Under the pieces are notes generated by a model. That model saw nothing but the letters and a program-made list of their open reading frames with translations, made no database searches and had not been told where the DNA came from. The translations under genes were made by a program, and so were the position numbers. Source: Arthrobacter sp. Hiyo8 (GTDB lineage Bacteria > Actinomycetota > Actinomycetes > Actinomycetales > Micrococcaceae). Taken from it: a stretch of 64,000 nt of DNA. This document shows positions 1 to 10,661 of the stretch, piece by piece. Location of the stretch: NCBI GenBank assembly GCA_001549895.1, contig AP014719.1:4464001-4528000 (forward strand), read 5' to 3'. Each line of letters begins with the position of its first letter. The first letter of the stretch is position 1.

Positions 1-1223
1 GCCGTCCAGCTCAGTGGATCGAGCGCCTGGGCGGGATCGGTCACCACTATCCTCACGCTCGCCGGTGCCGTCACTGCTTTGCCCCTGGCCGGTCTTGCCG
101 AGCGCAGGGGCGCCGTTCCGGACTCGTCACCGGTCTCCTGGCCGCGATGCTTGGGGCAATCTTCATGATCGTCGCGGCGGCTACGGGGCTTTCGCGGTGC
201 TCCTCCTTGGTGCAGCCCTGCTGGGTCTCGGCACGGCATCGAACCTCCAGGCGCGATTCGCCGCCGTCGATCTCGCCGCACCGGAGCACCGCGGACGATC
301 GCTTGCAACCGTCGTCTGGGCAATCACCATCGGCGCCGTGGCCGGTCCGAACCTCATCCAACCTGGCGCTGCGGTGGGCGAAGCTCTGGGCCTGCCCGCA
401 ATCTCCGGCCATTCGTCTTCTCCGTTGCCGGCCTCCTTCTGGCCGCGGTGTTACTGATGGCCGCACTGCGCCCGACCCGCTGTTGCTGCAAGGCGCCTGG
501 CCGAGGGGACGCACGACGACGGCGGAAGCGCTGGCGCCCGTGCCGAAGCAGGAGGACCCCGACGTCGTTCATTGACTGCCGGATTCCAGGCCGTGCGGGC
601 GTCTCCGCGCGCCAAGCTGGCCCTGACTGCGGTGGTTGCGGCGCATGGAATCATGGTGGCGGTCATGTCGATGACGCCGTTGCACCTGCAGGAGCTCGTC
701 TCCACCGGGCCGGTTGGGGCCATGTGGGTCACGAGGGCGGCCACGCCATGGGTACCGACGCCCTGGTGATCATTGGATTTACGATTTCCCTCCACATCGC
801 CGGCATGTTCGCTTTGTCGCCGCTGATGGGGTGGCTGACGGACAGGGCGGGCCGGATCCAGACGATCGTGCTGGGCTTCGTGCTGCTGGCGGTGGCTGTC
901 GCCGTGGCCGGCTTCGGGCAGCAGGACCCGGCCTGGTCACGGTGGGGCTCGTGGTGCTCGGCCTAGGGTGGTCGGCCGCGACGATTTCAGGATCCACCCT
1001 GTTGGCCGAGAGCGTCGAGCGGCAGCAACGCGTCATCGTCCAGGGAGTCTCAGACACACTCATGGGGGCTGCCGGTGCCTTGGGCGGAGGCTTCTCCGGG
1101 CTCGTGCTGGGCTGGGTGGCTACGAGGGTCTGAACATGGCTTCCGGTGCCGTGGCCGTCGTCGTGCTGGCCGTCGTCGCGGCTTCGGTGAAGCGTCCGGC
1201 AGTACGGCCGGCGGCTGAGCTGA
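1..1223 (+). CDS. MFS transporter, partial at left edge, heavily frameshifted
   Basis: The gene enters from the left edge. Read across successive frames it gives a major facilitator superfamily membrane transporter: several hydrophobic helices (for example GAFAVLLLGAALLGLG near 182-230 and MGWLTDRAGR near 826-855) and the alternation of helices with short basic loops typical of the family. No single frame spans it; the frame changes near 107, 180, 400, 480, 570, 690, 930 and 1125. The substrate cannot be inferred. The 3' end is uncertain because stops occur in two frames at 1216-1223, and the gene runs convergently into the hydrolase that ends at 1235. It could be a true pseudogene, but the same kind of damage is found in essential genes nearby, so sequence error is more likely. 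Confidence 0.6.
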
Positions 1224-1234
1224 ACAGCAGAACC

Positions 1235-2578
1235 TCAGTTCTTGCCGCGCACCATCCCCAGGAGCCGGTTGAAGATTCCTTCCCCGTCTTCGCCGATGCC
1301 ATCGTGATGGAAATCCCCTGTGGTCCAGGCCTGCAGTCCGCGGACGGCGGCCGCGGTTTCCATGGATAGCTGGAAGTCCACATAGATGTCGTCGCGGTAG
1401 ACAGCTGCCGCGACCGGCACAGTATTCGCCTTCAGCCGGGACACATCGTAGAGCGGTTTCCAGTCTTGTTTGCCGGCCAACAGCGCAGCCACTTCCTGCA
1501 GGGGCACGAGCGCTGGATCCTGTTCGAAGTACCAGGGGTAGACCATTTCGCCCGTAAGGAGCGGCTCCGCGGCGTCGGGATGGAACTCGGGGAACTCCCC
1601 GCTCACCCGCCACGCCGCCAGCCGGTCGCCTGCCCTGTCCGTAGATGGACTCGTGCAAGACCGCGTACAGGGGATTCGATGCCCGGGAAACGAGGCCGTA
1701 GACCTGTTCCAGAAAGGCGTCGGAGAGGCGTTCGCCCGCCGGAGACGGCACGAAGGCGTCCTCCAGGAGGGTGTGCAGGGCATCCACGCGGGCGTTCCCG
1801 CCCAGGAACGATCCCACCATTTGGAAGCGTTCCGTGGTGAGGCGTTCTCCGCTGGGCAGCCGCTCGTCCGTCGATTCCAGATGCCGCGCGATCCGGGTGA
1901 CCCGCTTGCGGTCCTCCGGGTACCACCCGAAGTATTCCGCGTTGCGTTCCGCGACCCGTTGGAAAGTCGCCTTGTAGACGCGTTCGGCCGGACCTTCCAG
2001 CGGCGCCAGACCTCCCGTGATGAGCACTTCGCTCAAACCTTCCGGCGCGAAGGACAAGTAGGTCAGCGCGCAGAAACCGCCGAAGCTCTGGCCCAGGACG
2101 GTCCAGGGTTCCGAACCGAGGGTCTTGCGGATGAGTTCGGCGTCGGCCACGATCGAATCCGCCCGGAAATGCGTGAGGTAGTCTGCCTGTGCGGCGGCAT
2201 CGCCCCGGAGCGGCAAGGTATTTCGGTCCGCCGGCGTGGACAGGCCCGTGCCGCGTTGATCCAGCATCAGGATGCGGAAACTCCTCGCGGCAGCCTTCAT
2301 CCAGCCGGACAGGGAGGTGGTCCGGGTTCCGCGTCCGCCGGCCCGCCCTGGAGGTAGAGCAACCACGGTAGCCGGGCTGTGTCCTCCTCCGAGTGCTCGG
2401 CGGAGACGAACTCCCGCGCGAAGACTGTGATCGTTTCCGCGGTGCTGTCGGCTTCCACACCTGCGGACGCCCAATGGTCGAGGGGGACCGCGAAGAAGTG
2501 TTCGGTGGTGCGGACGCCCCGGAATTCGTGACGTGCCCGGATGGTGTGCGCCACGCCCTCAACCACGCGCTCAGCCAC
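1235..2578 (-). CDS. Alpha/beta hydrolase, prolyl aminopeptidase-like (frameshifted)
   Basis: Reconstructed serine hydrolase of about 447 residues, of the proline iminopeptidase type (peptidase family S33). Visible marks are the oxyanion-hole stretch LYLQGGP, the strand and turn LMLDQRGTGLS, the nucleophile elbow GQSFGG, and a late histidine in TTGDFHHDGIG, followed by the C-terminus LLGMVRGKN. The family removes N-terminal proline from peptides in the cytoplasm. I chose a GTG start at 2578 because it overlaps the stop of the upstream acetyltransferase gene (2571), suggesting translational coupling. The frame changes near 2330 and near 1625. Family confidence is high; exact substrate is unknown. 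Confidence 0.75.
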
Positions 2579-3068
2579 GAGCCATGACCTTGTCGCTGCC
2601 GAAGGCACCCAGCGCTTCGCCGGTCAGCCGGAAGGTCGACCAGCCGTCCATGGGCACCGCTCCGAGGCCGCGGTAGAAGTTGATGGACGGTTCGTTCCAG
2701 TCCAGGACACTCCATTCCACCCGTGCATAACCGCGTTCGACGGCGGTGGCGGCCAGGTGCTGCAGGAGCGCCTTCCCGTGGCCTTCGCCCCGGGCATCGG
2801 GCGTGACGTAGAGGTCCTCGAGATAGATGCCGTGGACGCCTTCCCACGTGGAGTAGTTCAGGAACCACAAAGCGAATCCCTGGACGTCTCCTGCCGCGTT
2901 TTCCGCCATGTGCGCGTACACCCGTGGATTCTCGCCGAACAAGGCCTCGGTGAGCATTTCCGGCGTGTTCTTCATGGCGTCGGGCTCTTTTTCATAGACG
3001 GCAAGCTCATGGATCATCTGCAGGATCGCGGGGACGTCGGACACTGTGGCTGGGCGGACAACACTCAT
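2571..3068 (-). CDS. GNAT family N-acetyltransferase (polyamine/thialysine acetyltransferase-like)
   Basis: Intact 165-residue cytoplasmic acetyltransferase of the GNAT fold. The acetyl-CoA pyrophosphate-binding loop is RGEGHGKALL (residues 93-102), preceded by the strand IYLEDLYVTP and followed by NFYRGLGA (130-137), a pattern shared with spermidine/spermine- and thialysine-type acetyltransferases. It transfers acetyl from acetyl-CoA to a small amine; the substrate is inferred only from similarity. The gene overlaps the start of the downstream hydrolase by eight bases, so the two are probably one transcript. It lies 20 bases downstream of the helicase gene's last codon, so all three could be co-transcribed. 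Confidence 0.85.
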   Translation of the reverse strand: MSVVRPATVSDVPAILQMIHELAVYEKEPDAMKNTPEMLTEALFGENPRVYAHMAENAAGDVQGFALWFLNYSTWEGVHGIYLEDLYVTPDARGEGHGKALLQHLAATAVERGYARVEWSVLDWNEPSINFYRGLGAVPMDGWSTFRLTGEALGAFGSDKVMARG

Positions 3069-3088
3069 GATTCGAGCTTACTAGGCGC

Positions 3089-5612
3089 CTACAGGCGGTT
3101 GACCGAGGTCACCCTGACCACGGCGGTGCCGCTCTCGTCCGAGGCTGCCAGGTCCACTTCGGCGGAAACGCCCCAGTCATGGTTGCGGGCCGGGTCATCG
3201 AAAATCTGCCGCACCCGCCAGATGCCTGGTTCCTCCGTGATCATGAGGAGTCCCGGCCGCGGGCATCGGGCCGGTTCCGATGTCGTCGTGCTCGTCGAAG
3301 TAGTCGTCCAAAGCGTCTTCCCAGCGCTCCGCATCCCAGCCGCTGCCGACGTCGAGCTCGCCCAAGGCAGCCGCATCCTCGTCCGCGAACAACTCAACGC
3401 GCCGGAACATTTCGTTGCGGACCATGACCCGGAAGGCGCGGATGTTGGACGTGAGCGACGGCGGCGGGGGAGGTGGAGCGTCGTGCGGCGTCGGAGCCAC
3501 CCCGGAGGTGAGCTCTTCCCACTCGTCGAGCAGGCTGGAGTCGACTTGGCGGACCAGTTCACCCAGCCAGGCGATGAGGTCCTCGAGGTCTTCGCGGAGC
3601 ACGTCCTGCGGGACCGTCTGGCGCAGGGCCTTGAAGCCGTCGGCCAAATACCGCAGCACGATTCCCTCGGAGCGGGCCAGCCCATAGAACTGCACGAACT
3701 CACCGAAATTCATGGCGCGCTCATACATGTCGCGGACCACCGACTTCGGAGCCAGCTCAAAGTCGCCCACCCAGGGTGCGGCCTTGCGGTACACCTCGAA
3801 CGCTTCGCCCAGGATCTCCGCGAGGGGCTGCGGGTAGCTGACCTCTTCAAGCATCGCCATGCGCTGGTCGTAATCGATGCCGTCGGCCTTCATCGCGGCG
3901 ACGGCCTCGCCGCGTGCCTTCTTCTGCTGCGCAGAGAGGATCTGCCGGGGCTTCTCGAGGGTCGCTTCGATCACGGACACGACGTCCAAGGCGTACGACG
4001 GCGACTCCGGATCGAGGAGCTCGAGCGCGGCAAGCGCAAACGGTGAAAGCGGCTGGTTCAGGGCAAAGTTGGCTTGCAGGTGAACGGTCAGCCGGACGGA
4101 TCGTCCTTCTTTCTCCTGCTCGGCCGCGGGAATGCGTTCAACCACTCCGGCTGCCAACAGCTCGCGGTAGATGCTCAGGGCCTTCTTCATGAGCTGCAGT
4201 TGGGCGGGCCGTGCCTCGTGGTTCTCAGTGAGGAGACGGCGGGCAGCGGCGAACGGGTCGCCGGGGCGCTCCATCAGGTTGAGCAGCATCGCATGCGTCA
4301 CAGTGAAACTCGAGGTCAACGGGTCCGGCACGGACTCCACCAAACGGGTGAAGGTGGGCTGGCCCCAGGAGACGAAGCCTTCCGGTGGCTTCTTCCGAAC
4401 CACTTGCCGCAGTTTCTTCTGGTCGTCGCCGAACTTCGCGGTGGCTTTCGCCATCGCCTTCGCGTTCTCCACGACGTGTTCGGGAGCCTGCACGACCACC
4501 GTACCGGCCGTGTCGTAGCCCGCCCGGCCGGCGCGGCCCGCGATCTGGTGGAACTCCCGGGAGTTCAGCAGGCGGGTGCGGACGCCGTCGTATTTGCTGA
4601 GCGCCGTCAGGAGGACTGTGCGGATGGGAACGTTGATCCCGACGCCGAGGGTGTCGGTGCCGCAGATGACCTTCAGGAGTCCTGCTTGTGCCAGCTGCTC
4701 AACGAGGCGGCGGTACTTGGGCAGCATGCCGGCGTGATGGACGCCGATCCCATGGCGGACCAGCCGGTTCAGGGTCTTGCCGAAGCCGGCGGCGAACCGG
4801 AATCCCGCGATCAGCTCGGCAATCTTGTCCTTCTCCTCGCGGGAGCACATGTTGACGCTCATGAGGTTCTGGGCCCGCTCGATGGCCTCCACCTGGCTGA
4901 AATGCACCACGTAAACGGGAACCTGCTTGGTGCTGAGCAGTTCTTCGAGGGTTTCGTGGACCGGTGTTTCCTGGAAGTAATAGTGCAGCGGGATGGGCCG
5001 TTCGGCCGAACTCACGGTGGTAGTGGACCGCCCGGTGAGTTCGCTCAGGCCGGCTTCGAAGCGGCTGACGTCTCCCAGGGTGGCCGACATCAGCAGGAAC
5101 TGGGCCTGGGGGAGCTCCAGGAGCGGCACCTGCCAAGCCCAACCGCGCTGGGGATCGGAGTAGAAGTGGAATTCGTCCATGATGACTGTGCCGAGCTCGG
5201 CTTCCTTGCCTTCGCGCAAAGCGATGTTGGCGAGGATTTCGGCGGTGCAGCAGATGATCGGCGCATCCTGGTTGACTCCCGAATCTCCGGTGATCATGCC
5301 GACGTTCTCTGCTCCGAAAATGTCGCAAAGCGCGAAGAACTTTTCCGAGACCAAGGCCTTGATGGGGGCGGTGTAGTAGCTGCGCAAGCCGCGGGACATC
5401 GCCTCGAAGTGCCCGGCGATCGCCACGAGGGATTTTCCGGAACCGGTGGGGGTTGCCAGGATGACATTGGCGCCCGACGCGAGTTCCATGATGGCCTCGT
5501 CCTGGGCGGGGTAGAGCTGAAGTCCGCGGCTCTCCGTCCAGGCGACGAAGCGTGTGTAGATTTCGTCCGGGTCAACGCGTCCGCCGTCGGGGAGCTGCTC
5601 AAGAAGTTTCAT
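3089..5612 (-). CDS. DEAD/DEAH-box helicase with C-terminal DUF3516 domain (one frameshift)
   Basis: Superfamily 2 nucleic-acid helicase of about 840 residues. From the ATG at 5612 the order is: Walker A ATPTGSGKS, the DEAH-type box DEFHFY, motif III SATLGD, and motif VI GRAGRAGYD in the second RecA-like lobe. A long C-terminal region follows, corresponding to DUF3516 of actinobacterial Ski2-like helicases. It is expected to unwind RNA or DNA using ATP; the biological substrate is not known. The frame changes once near 3265; the true C-terminus then ends VVRVTSVNRL at 3089. The open frame continues upstream of 5612 as far as 6539, but that part is antisense to the methyltransferase and is not coding. 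Confidence 0.85.
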
Positions 5613-5656
5613 TGCCTTCCAGCTTAGTGTGGGTGGAGCAGACCACGGGACCGACC

Positions 5657-6445
5657 ATGGAGGATGCAGTGAAGTGGGATCCAGCCAAGTACATCGAGTT
5701 CGGCAATCACCGCGACCGGCCGTTTTTTGACCTGACGTCGAGGATTCTGGCGGAGGACCCCGGCACGTCGTGGATCTGGGCTGCGGTCCGGGGAACTTGA
5801 CGGCGACCCTCGCGACGCGATGGCAGGGCGCCGCCGTCGTCGGGCTGGACTCCTCAGCCGAAATGCTGGCAAAAGCCAAGTCCTCGCTGCCGCGCAACTG
5901 GGCCTTTCGTTCGTGCAGGCAGACATTGCCGGATGGGCACCGGAAGCGGACACCGACGTCGTGGTCAGCAACGCGGCGCTGCAATGGGTGCCGGGCCACT
6001 TGACGATGCTCTCCGCGTGGTTGGAAGCGCTGAGACCTGGTGCGTGGTTTGCGCTCCAGGTCCCCGGAAACTTCAGTGCGCCGTCCCACGTGCTCATGCG
6101 CGAACTGGCCGCTTCGCCGGAATGGTCCGGAAGGCTGTCCGGCGTGCTCCGCCATGACGACGCCGTGGGCGAACCGGCCGACTACCTGCGGATCATGCTC
6201 GACGCCGGATGCGACGCCGACGCCTGGGAAACCACCTACCAGCAACTCCTGCCGGGAGCCGATCCGGTACTGGAGTGGGTGCGCGGACCGGCCTGCGTCC
6301 AGTGCTCGCAGGGCTTCCCGAAGACGAAGCACGCGAGTTCGAAAACCATTACGCAGCCGCGCTCCGCGAGGCCTATCCGCGGGGCCGGCACGGAACAGTG
6401 TTTGCCTTCCGCAGGGTTTTTGCGGTGGCACAAAAACGAGGCTGA
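5657..6445 (+). CDS. tam: Trans-aconitate 2-methyltransferase-like SAM methyltransferase (frameshifted)
   Basis: SAM-dependent class I methyltransferase of about 262 residues, close to the length of E. coli Tam. Recognisable parts are the N-terminal WDPAKYIEFGNHRDRPF, motif I DLGCGPGNLT, the acidic end of strand 2 (GLDSSAEML), the Tam-like NAALQWVPGH, and the C-terminus HGTVFAFRRVFAVA. Tam methylates trans-aconitate, a spontaneous by-product of the TCA intermediate cis-aconitate. The frame changes near 5775, 5870 and 6290. It is divergent from the helicase, with 44 bases between the two starts, so both promoters must lie close together. The enzyme family is clear; the exact substrate is inferred from the WDP...QW pattern. 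Confidence 0.8.
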
Positions 6446-6582
6446 GCGGGCCGCGTCCAAAGGACGCCGGAAGTGCCGCGTTTACAAGGTTTCGCACTGT
6501 GTTCTGAACTACAATGGCAACGCGATCTCGGGGTGGCATCGTGTGGAATCCGCTGCTCCGGAGGCCAACGATTGGAGGCAGT

Positions 6583-8325
6583 GTGCTGGCATCCTTGCTG
6601 TTGCAGCGCCTCGCCCCCTACAAGCCCCACGTGCTGGCCATCGTTCTCCTGCAGCTCGTCCAGACCGGCGCCACACTCCTCCTGCCCACCTTCAACGCGA
6701 AGATCGTCGACGACGGCCTGGTCGCCGGGAACAGCGAGGTCATCCTGCGCCTGGGTACCTGGATGCTGGTCCTCACGGTGATCCAGGTGCTCGCCGCGGT
6801 GCTCGCCGGCTACCTCGGAGCGATTGTCGCCATGAAGGTCGGCCGCGGGCTGCGGCAGGAACTCTTCGACAAGATTCATTCCCTGCCCGACCAGGACGTC
6901 GCAGCCTTCGGACCGGCAGCCTCGTGGTCAGGACGACGAATGATGTCCTGCAGCTGCAGAACATCACGGTCCTGGTTTTCAGCATGCTGGTGGCGGCGCC
7001 CGTCATGGGCATCGGAGGCGTGATCCTGGCGGTCGAACAGGACGTTGCCCTGTCTTGGATCGTTTTCGCCATCGTTCCCGTGTTGCTCGCCATCATGCTG
7101 TTGATTGTCCGCAAGCTCGTCCCGCTGTACCGCGAGGGCCAAGGCTTGGTGGACCGGATCAATAGCGTCCTCCGGGAACAGATCCTGGGGACCGCGGTCA
7201 TTCGTGCGTTCGTCCGCCAGCCGTTCGAGATGAAACGGTTCGAGGCCGCCAACGACGCACTGACAAGGAACAATCTCCGTTCGGCCAGGATTGTCGCGGC
7301 CATGCTTCCCCTCGTCATGACCGTGGTCAATCTTTCATCCGCGGGCGTGGTCTGGCTAGGCGGGCACCGCATCATCGCGGGAGACATGGAGCTGGGTGCG
7401 CTCACGGCGTTCATCGCCTACATCATGCAGATCCTCCTCGCGATCATGATGGCAATGTACGTGTTGAGCACGGCCCCCCGGGCGGCTGTCAGCGCTGAAC
7501 GCGTCACCGAAGTGCTCAACACGGAATCAGAAATCACGCAGCCGGGAAACACTGCCGGCGGGATGGTGGCACGCCCTCGCGGGCTGAAGGCCTGCGCTTC
7601 GACAATGTCGTTTTCGCCTACCCGGGAGCCGAAACACCAGTAGTGGAAAGCATCACATTCCACGCGGCCCGGGAAGCACGACGGCGGTCATCGGCTCCAC
7701 GGGAAGCGGCAAGTCGACCATCGTCAGCCTTGTGCCGAGGCTGCTTGAGGTGAGCAGTGGAAGTATCTCGCTCGACGGCCGGGACATCGCGGCCGTTCCG
7801 CTCAATGCCTTGCGCAACCAGCTCGGCGTCGTGCCCCAGGAGAGTTGGCTGTTCCGCGGAACCATCGCCGAGAACCTGCGGATTTCCTTGCCTTCCGCGA
7901 CAGATTCGCAATTGTGGCATGCCCTCGAGACGGCCCAGGCCGCGGATTTCGTGAACGAGTTGCCGCAAGGACTGGAGACCATGTTGTCCCAGGGCGGCGC
8001 CGGTCTGTCCGGCGGCCAGCGGCAGCGCTTATGCATAGCCCGCGCCATTCTGCGCCCTGCATCCGTCTATTTGTTTGACGACAGCTTCTCTGCGTTGGAC
8101 ACGGTGACGGAAGCAAAGCTCCGGGCCGCGCTTGAACCGGAACTCCGGGGGGCGACCGTCATCATTGTCGCCCAGCGCATCAACACCGTGGTGTCGGCGG
8201 ACCAGATACTGCTCATCGACGAGGGCCGCCTGGTGGCACAAGGAACCCATGCCGAACTTCTCGAGTCCTCGGAAACTTACCGGGAAATCGTAGCGTCCCA
8301 GCTGGAAACGGACGACGCCGCGTGA
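6583..8325 (+). CDS. ABC exporter half-transporter, TMD-NBD (frameshifted), first of pair
   Basis: A type IV ABC exporter subunit of about 580 residues: six membrane helices (the first from LLQRLAPYKPH) followed by an ATPase domain with Walker A GSTGSGKST, Q-loop VVPQESWLFRG, signature LSGGQRQR and Walker B VYLFDDS. The Walker B ends DDS with no glutamate after the aspartate (normally DE), so this site may be catalytically degenerate, as in many heterodimeric exporters. The start chosen is GTG 6583, with GGAGG at 6574-6578; ATG 6514 in the same frame is possible. The frame changes near 6915, 7590 and 7665. The stop overlaps the next exporter gene by four bases. Cargo unknown. Confidence 0.85.
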
Positions 8326-10222
8326 GCAGCGAAGGCGAACACCTCGCCATTCCAGCGAAACCGTCGCGGTCGCTCCTCCGCCTGGTGGGCTTGATGAAGC
8401 CCTCCCGGGGAATCATGACCGCCGCGATCCTGTGCATCTGCGGCTTTGTCACGCTCAATGTCGCCGCACCCAAAATACTCGGTGACGCTACCGACGTCAT
8501 CGCCGCCGCCGTGTTCGGCGCGCAGTTCGACGCCGGGCGCTTCGTCTTCCTCTTGCTCCTGGCCGCAGGCATGTATTGCGTCACGTCGCTGCTTAGCTGG
8601 GCGCAGGGCCGCCTCAACGCCCTCGCCGTCCAGCGCCTCGCACACGACCTCCGCGAAGCCGTGGAAGGGAAACTGCATCGCCTTCCCGTGGCCTACTACG
8701 ACGGCCGCTCCCGGGGCGACGTGCTGAGCCGCGCGACGAACGACCTCGACAACGTGTCGCAGACGCTCAACCAGCTCCTCTCCCAGCTCCTGACCTCAAC
8801 ACTGATGGTCATCGGCTCGCTCGTGATGATGCTGCTGCTTTCGCCGCTCCTCGCCGTCGTGTCCCTGCTGGCCGTTCCGGTTTCGGCGCTGGCGTCGATT
8901 ATCGTGACCCGACGCTCGCAGAAATACTTCGTCCGGCAGTGGGAAGCCACGAGCGACGTGAACTCGCTTGTGGAGGAGACAGCCACGGGTCACGAGACCA
9001 TCAAGCTTTTCAACGCCCAGTCATCGATGGCGGTCCGCTTCGCTGATCACAACGACGGGCTTTACGCGGCCAGTTCCAAGGCACAGTTCGCTTCAGGGTT
9101 GCTGGTGCCCCTCATGGCTTTCGTGTCCAACGCCAGCTACGTGGGGTTGCCATTGTCGGTGCCCTGCAGTTCCTCGCCGGGGCGATGAGTATCGGGGCAT
9201 TCAAGCGTTCATCCAATTCAACCGCCTCTTCAGCCAGCCGCTGGGCCAGATCGGCGGATTGGCCCAGGTCCTGCAATCATGCGCGGTTTCCGCCAGCAGG
9301 GTCTTCGAGCTGCTGGACGCCGCCGAACTGACAGGGGAACGTGCGGAACAGGGCGCAGATGCGCGCGCCGACTCCGGTCCGGGCCTTGAGTCGCGGTTTG
9401 ACGCGCAGTTTGATGCCCTTCGGGACGCGTTGCCTTCGAACACATCTCCTTCAGCTACCGGCCGGATGCGCCCCTCATCGAGGACCTGTCCTTCCAGGTG
9501 GAACCGGGACAGACAGTTGCGATTGTCGGGCACACCGGAGCCGGGAAGACCACACTGGTCAGCCTCCTCATGCGTTTCCACGAACTCGGCTCCGGACGGA
9601 TCACCATCGACGGCGTTGACATCGCGGGCATGGGACGCGACGCACTCCGCCGGAATTTCGGCGTCGTTCTCCAGGATCCGTGGATTTTCACCGGCACCAT
9701 CCGGGAGAACATCGAGTATGGCTTTCCGGGCGCCAGCGAGGCCGAGATCGTGGCCGCAGCCGAGGCGAGCCACGTCGACCACTTTGTCCGCTCGCTGCCC
9801 AACGGGTACTCAACCATGCTCAGCAACGGAGGCGAACCCTCAGCCAGGGCCAGAGGCAATTGCTGAGCATCGCGCGCGCACGGCTCTCGGGCCGCCCCAT
9901 CCTGATCCTGGACGAGGCGACAAGTTCGGTGGATACCCGCACCGAAGTCCTTATCCGCCAAGCGATGCACCGGCTCCGGAGCAACAAGACGTCATTCGTC
10001 ATTGCGCACCGCTTGTCCACTATCCGCGACGCTGATCTAATTCTCGTCATGGACCACGGACGGATCGTTGAACACGGCACGCATCATTCGCTGTTGGCGC
10101 TTGGCGGGCACTACGCCCACTTGCATGAAGCGCAGTTTGCCGCCGGAGGCGGCGAACTCGCCGCGATGCCGGTGAGGTCCGCGAAGCACCGCGCCGGGCA
10201 AGGAGAGAGGGAAGCATCATGA
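8322..10222 (+). CDS. ABC exporter half-transporter, TMD-NBD (frameshifted), second of pair
   Basis: Partner half-transporter of about 633 residues, started by a GTG that overlaps the previous stop (GTGA). It has an N-terminal six-helix membrane domain, then an ATPase domain with Walker A GHTGAGKTT, Q-loop VVLQDPWIFTG, the signature region LSQGQRQLL, a canonical Walker B ILILDEATSSVD and the switch histidine IAHRLST. Its own Walker B is intact while its signature reads LSQGQ rather than LSGGQ. This is the typical asymmetry of heterodimeric exporters with one consensus and one degenerate ATP site. The frame changes near 9145, 9430 and 9838. It is probably co-transcribed with the GntR gene that overlaps its stop. 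Confidence 0.85.
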
Positions 10223-10596
10223 GCCCGCTTGAGTTTCCCGGTTCGTGGCGTCCCAATCAGTCCAGTACCGTCGCGCTGTACGAACAGCTTCGGCTCCGCG
10301 TCATCGAGTTGGCCGACGGCGGCATCCTGGCTGTCGGTACCAAGCTCCCCGCGGTGCGCAGCTTGGCCGAACAATTGGATGTCGCCCCCCACACGGTGGC
10401 CCGGGCCTATAAAGAACTTGAAGCTGCTGGAGTAGTGGCCACCCGTGGCCGCAACGGAACAGTTGTGTGCGCCCGGGATGACCGCTGGAGCGCGTTGGCA
10501 GCCGTGGCTGCGAGCTACTCGGCTGCGGCCAAAGCGCAGGGCGCCAGTTTCGCGGAGGCGGTGCAGCTTCTGGCGGCTGCCTACGACGCCGATTGA
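10219..10596 (+). CDS. GntR family regulator, YtrA-like
   Basis: Intact 125-residue regulator. The winged helix of the GntR fold covers roughly residues 18-85 (VALYEQLRLRVIELADGG, then KLPAVRSLAEQLDVAPHTVA as the recognition region, with ARAYKELEAAGVV next). It is followed only by a short helical tail. The absence of a large ligand domain places it in the YtrA subfamily, whose members commonly repress ABC transporter operons. The ATG overlaps the stop of the second exporter gene (ATGA), so it is translationally coupled and likely controls the exporter pair. No operator was located with confidence. Confidence 0.85.
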   Translation: MSPLEFPGSWRPNQSSTVALYEQLRLRVIELADGGILAVGTKLPAVRSLAEQLDVAPHTVARAYKELEAAGVVATRGRNGTVVCARDDRWSALAAVAASYSAAAKAQGASFAEAVQLLAAAYDAD

Positions 10597-10632
10597 TACC
10601 CGTCGGTAGGCTGTGGGAAGCCACATGGAAAT

Positions 10633-10648
10633 TCGAAGAAGTTTTCGA
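10633..10648 (+). promoter_or_regulatory. LexA (SOS) box and probable promoter of uvrA
   Basis: TCGAAGAAGTTTTCGA is a 16-base inverted repeat with perfect TCGAA/TTCGA arms. It differs from the usual actinobacterial SOS box (TCGAAC-N4-GTTCGA) at two symmetric inner positions. It lies 14 bases before the uvrA GTG. TAGCAT at 10650-10655 could serve as the -10 element, which would put the transcript start at the GTG itself (leaderless). The box would sit between -35 and -10, a classical repression position. Confidence 0.75.
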
Positions 10649-10661
10649 TTAGCATTAGTGG

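Noticed and set aside
2541..5627. Two long plus-strand frames opposite the helicase
   Set aside because: Shadows of the real minus-strand genes, with low-complexity Gly/Arg/Val-rich translation.
3195..6539. 1114-codon minus-strand frame for the helicase
   Set aside because: The part upstream of 5612 is antisense to the methyltransferase and has no helicase-like sequence.
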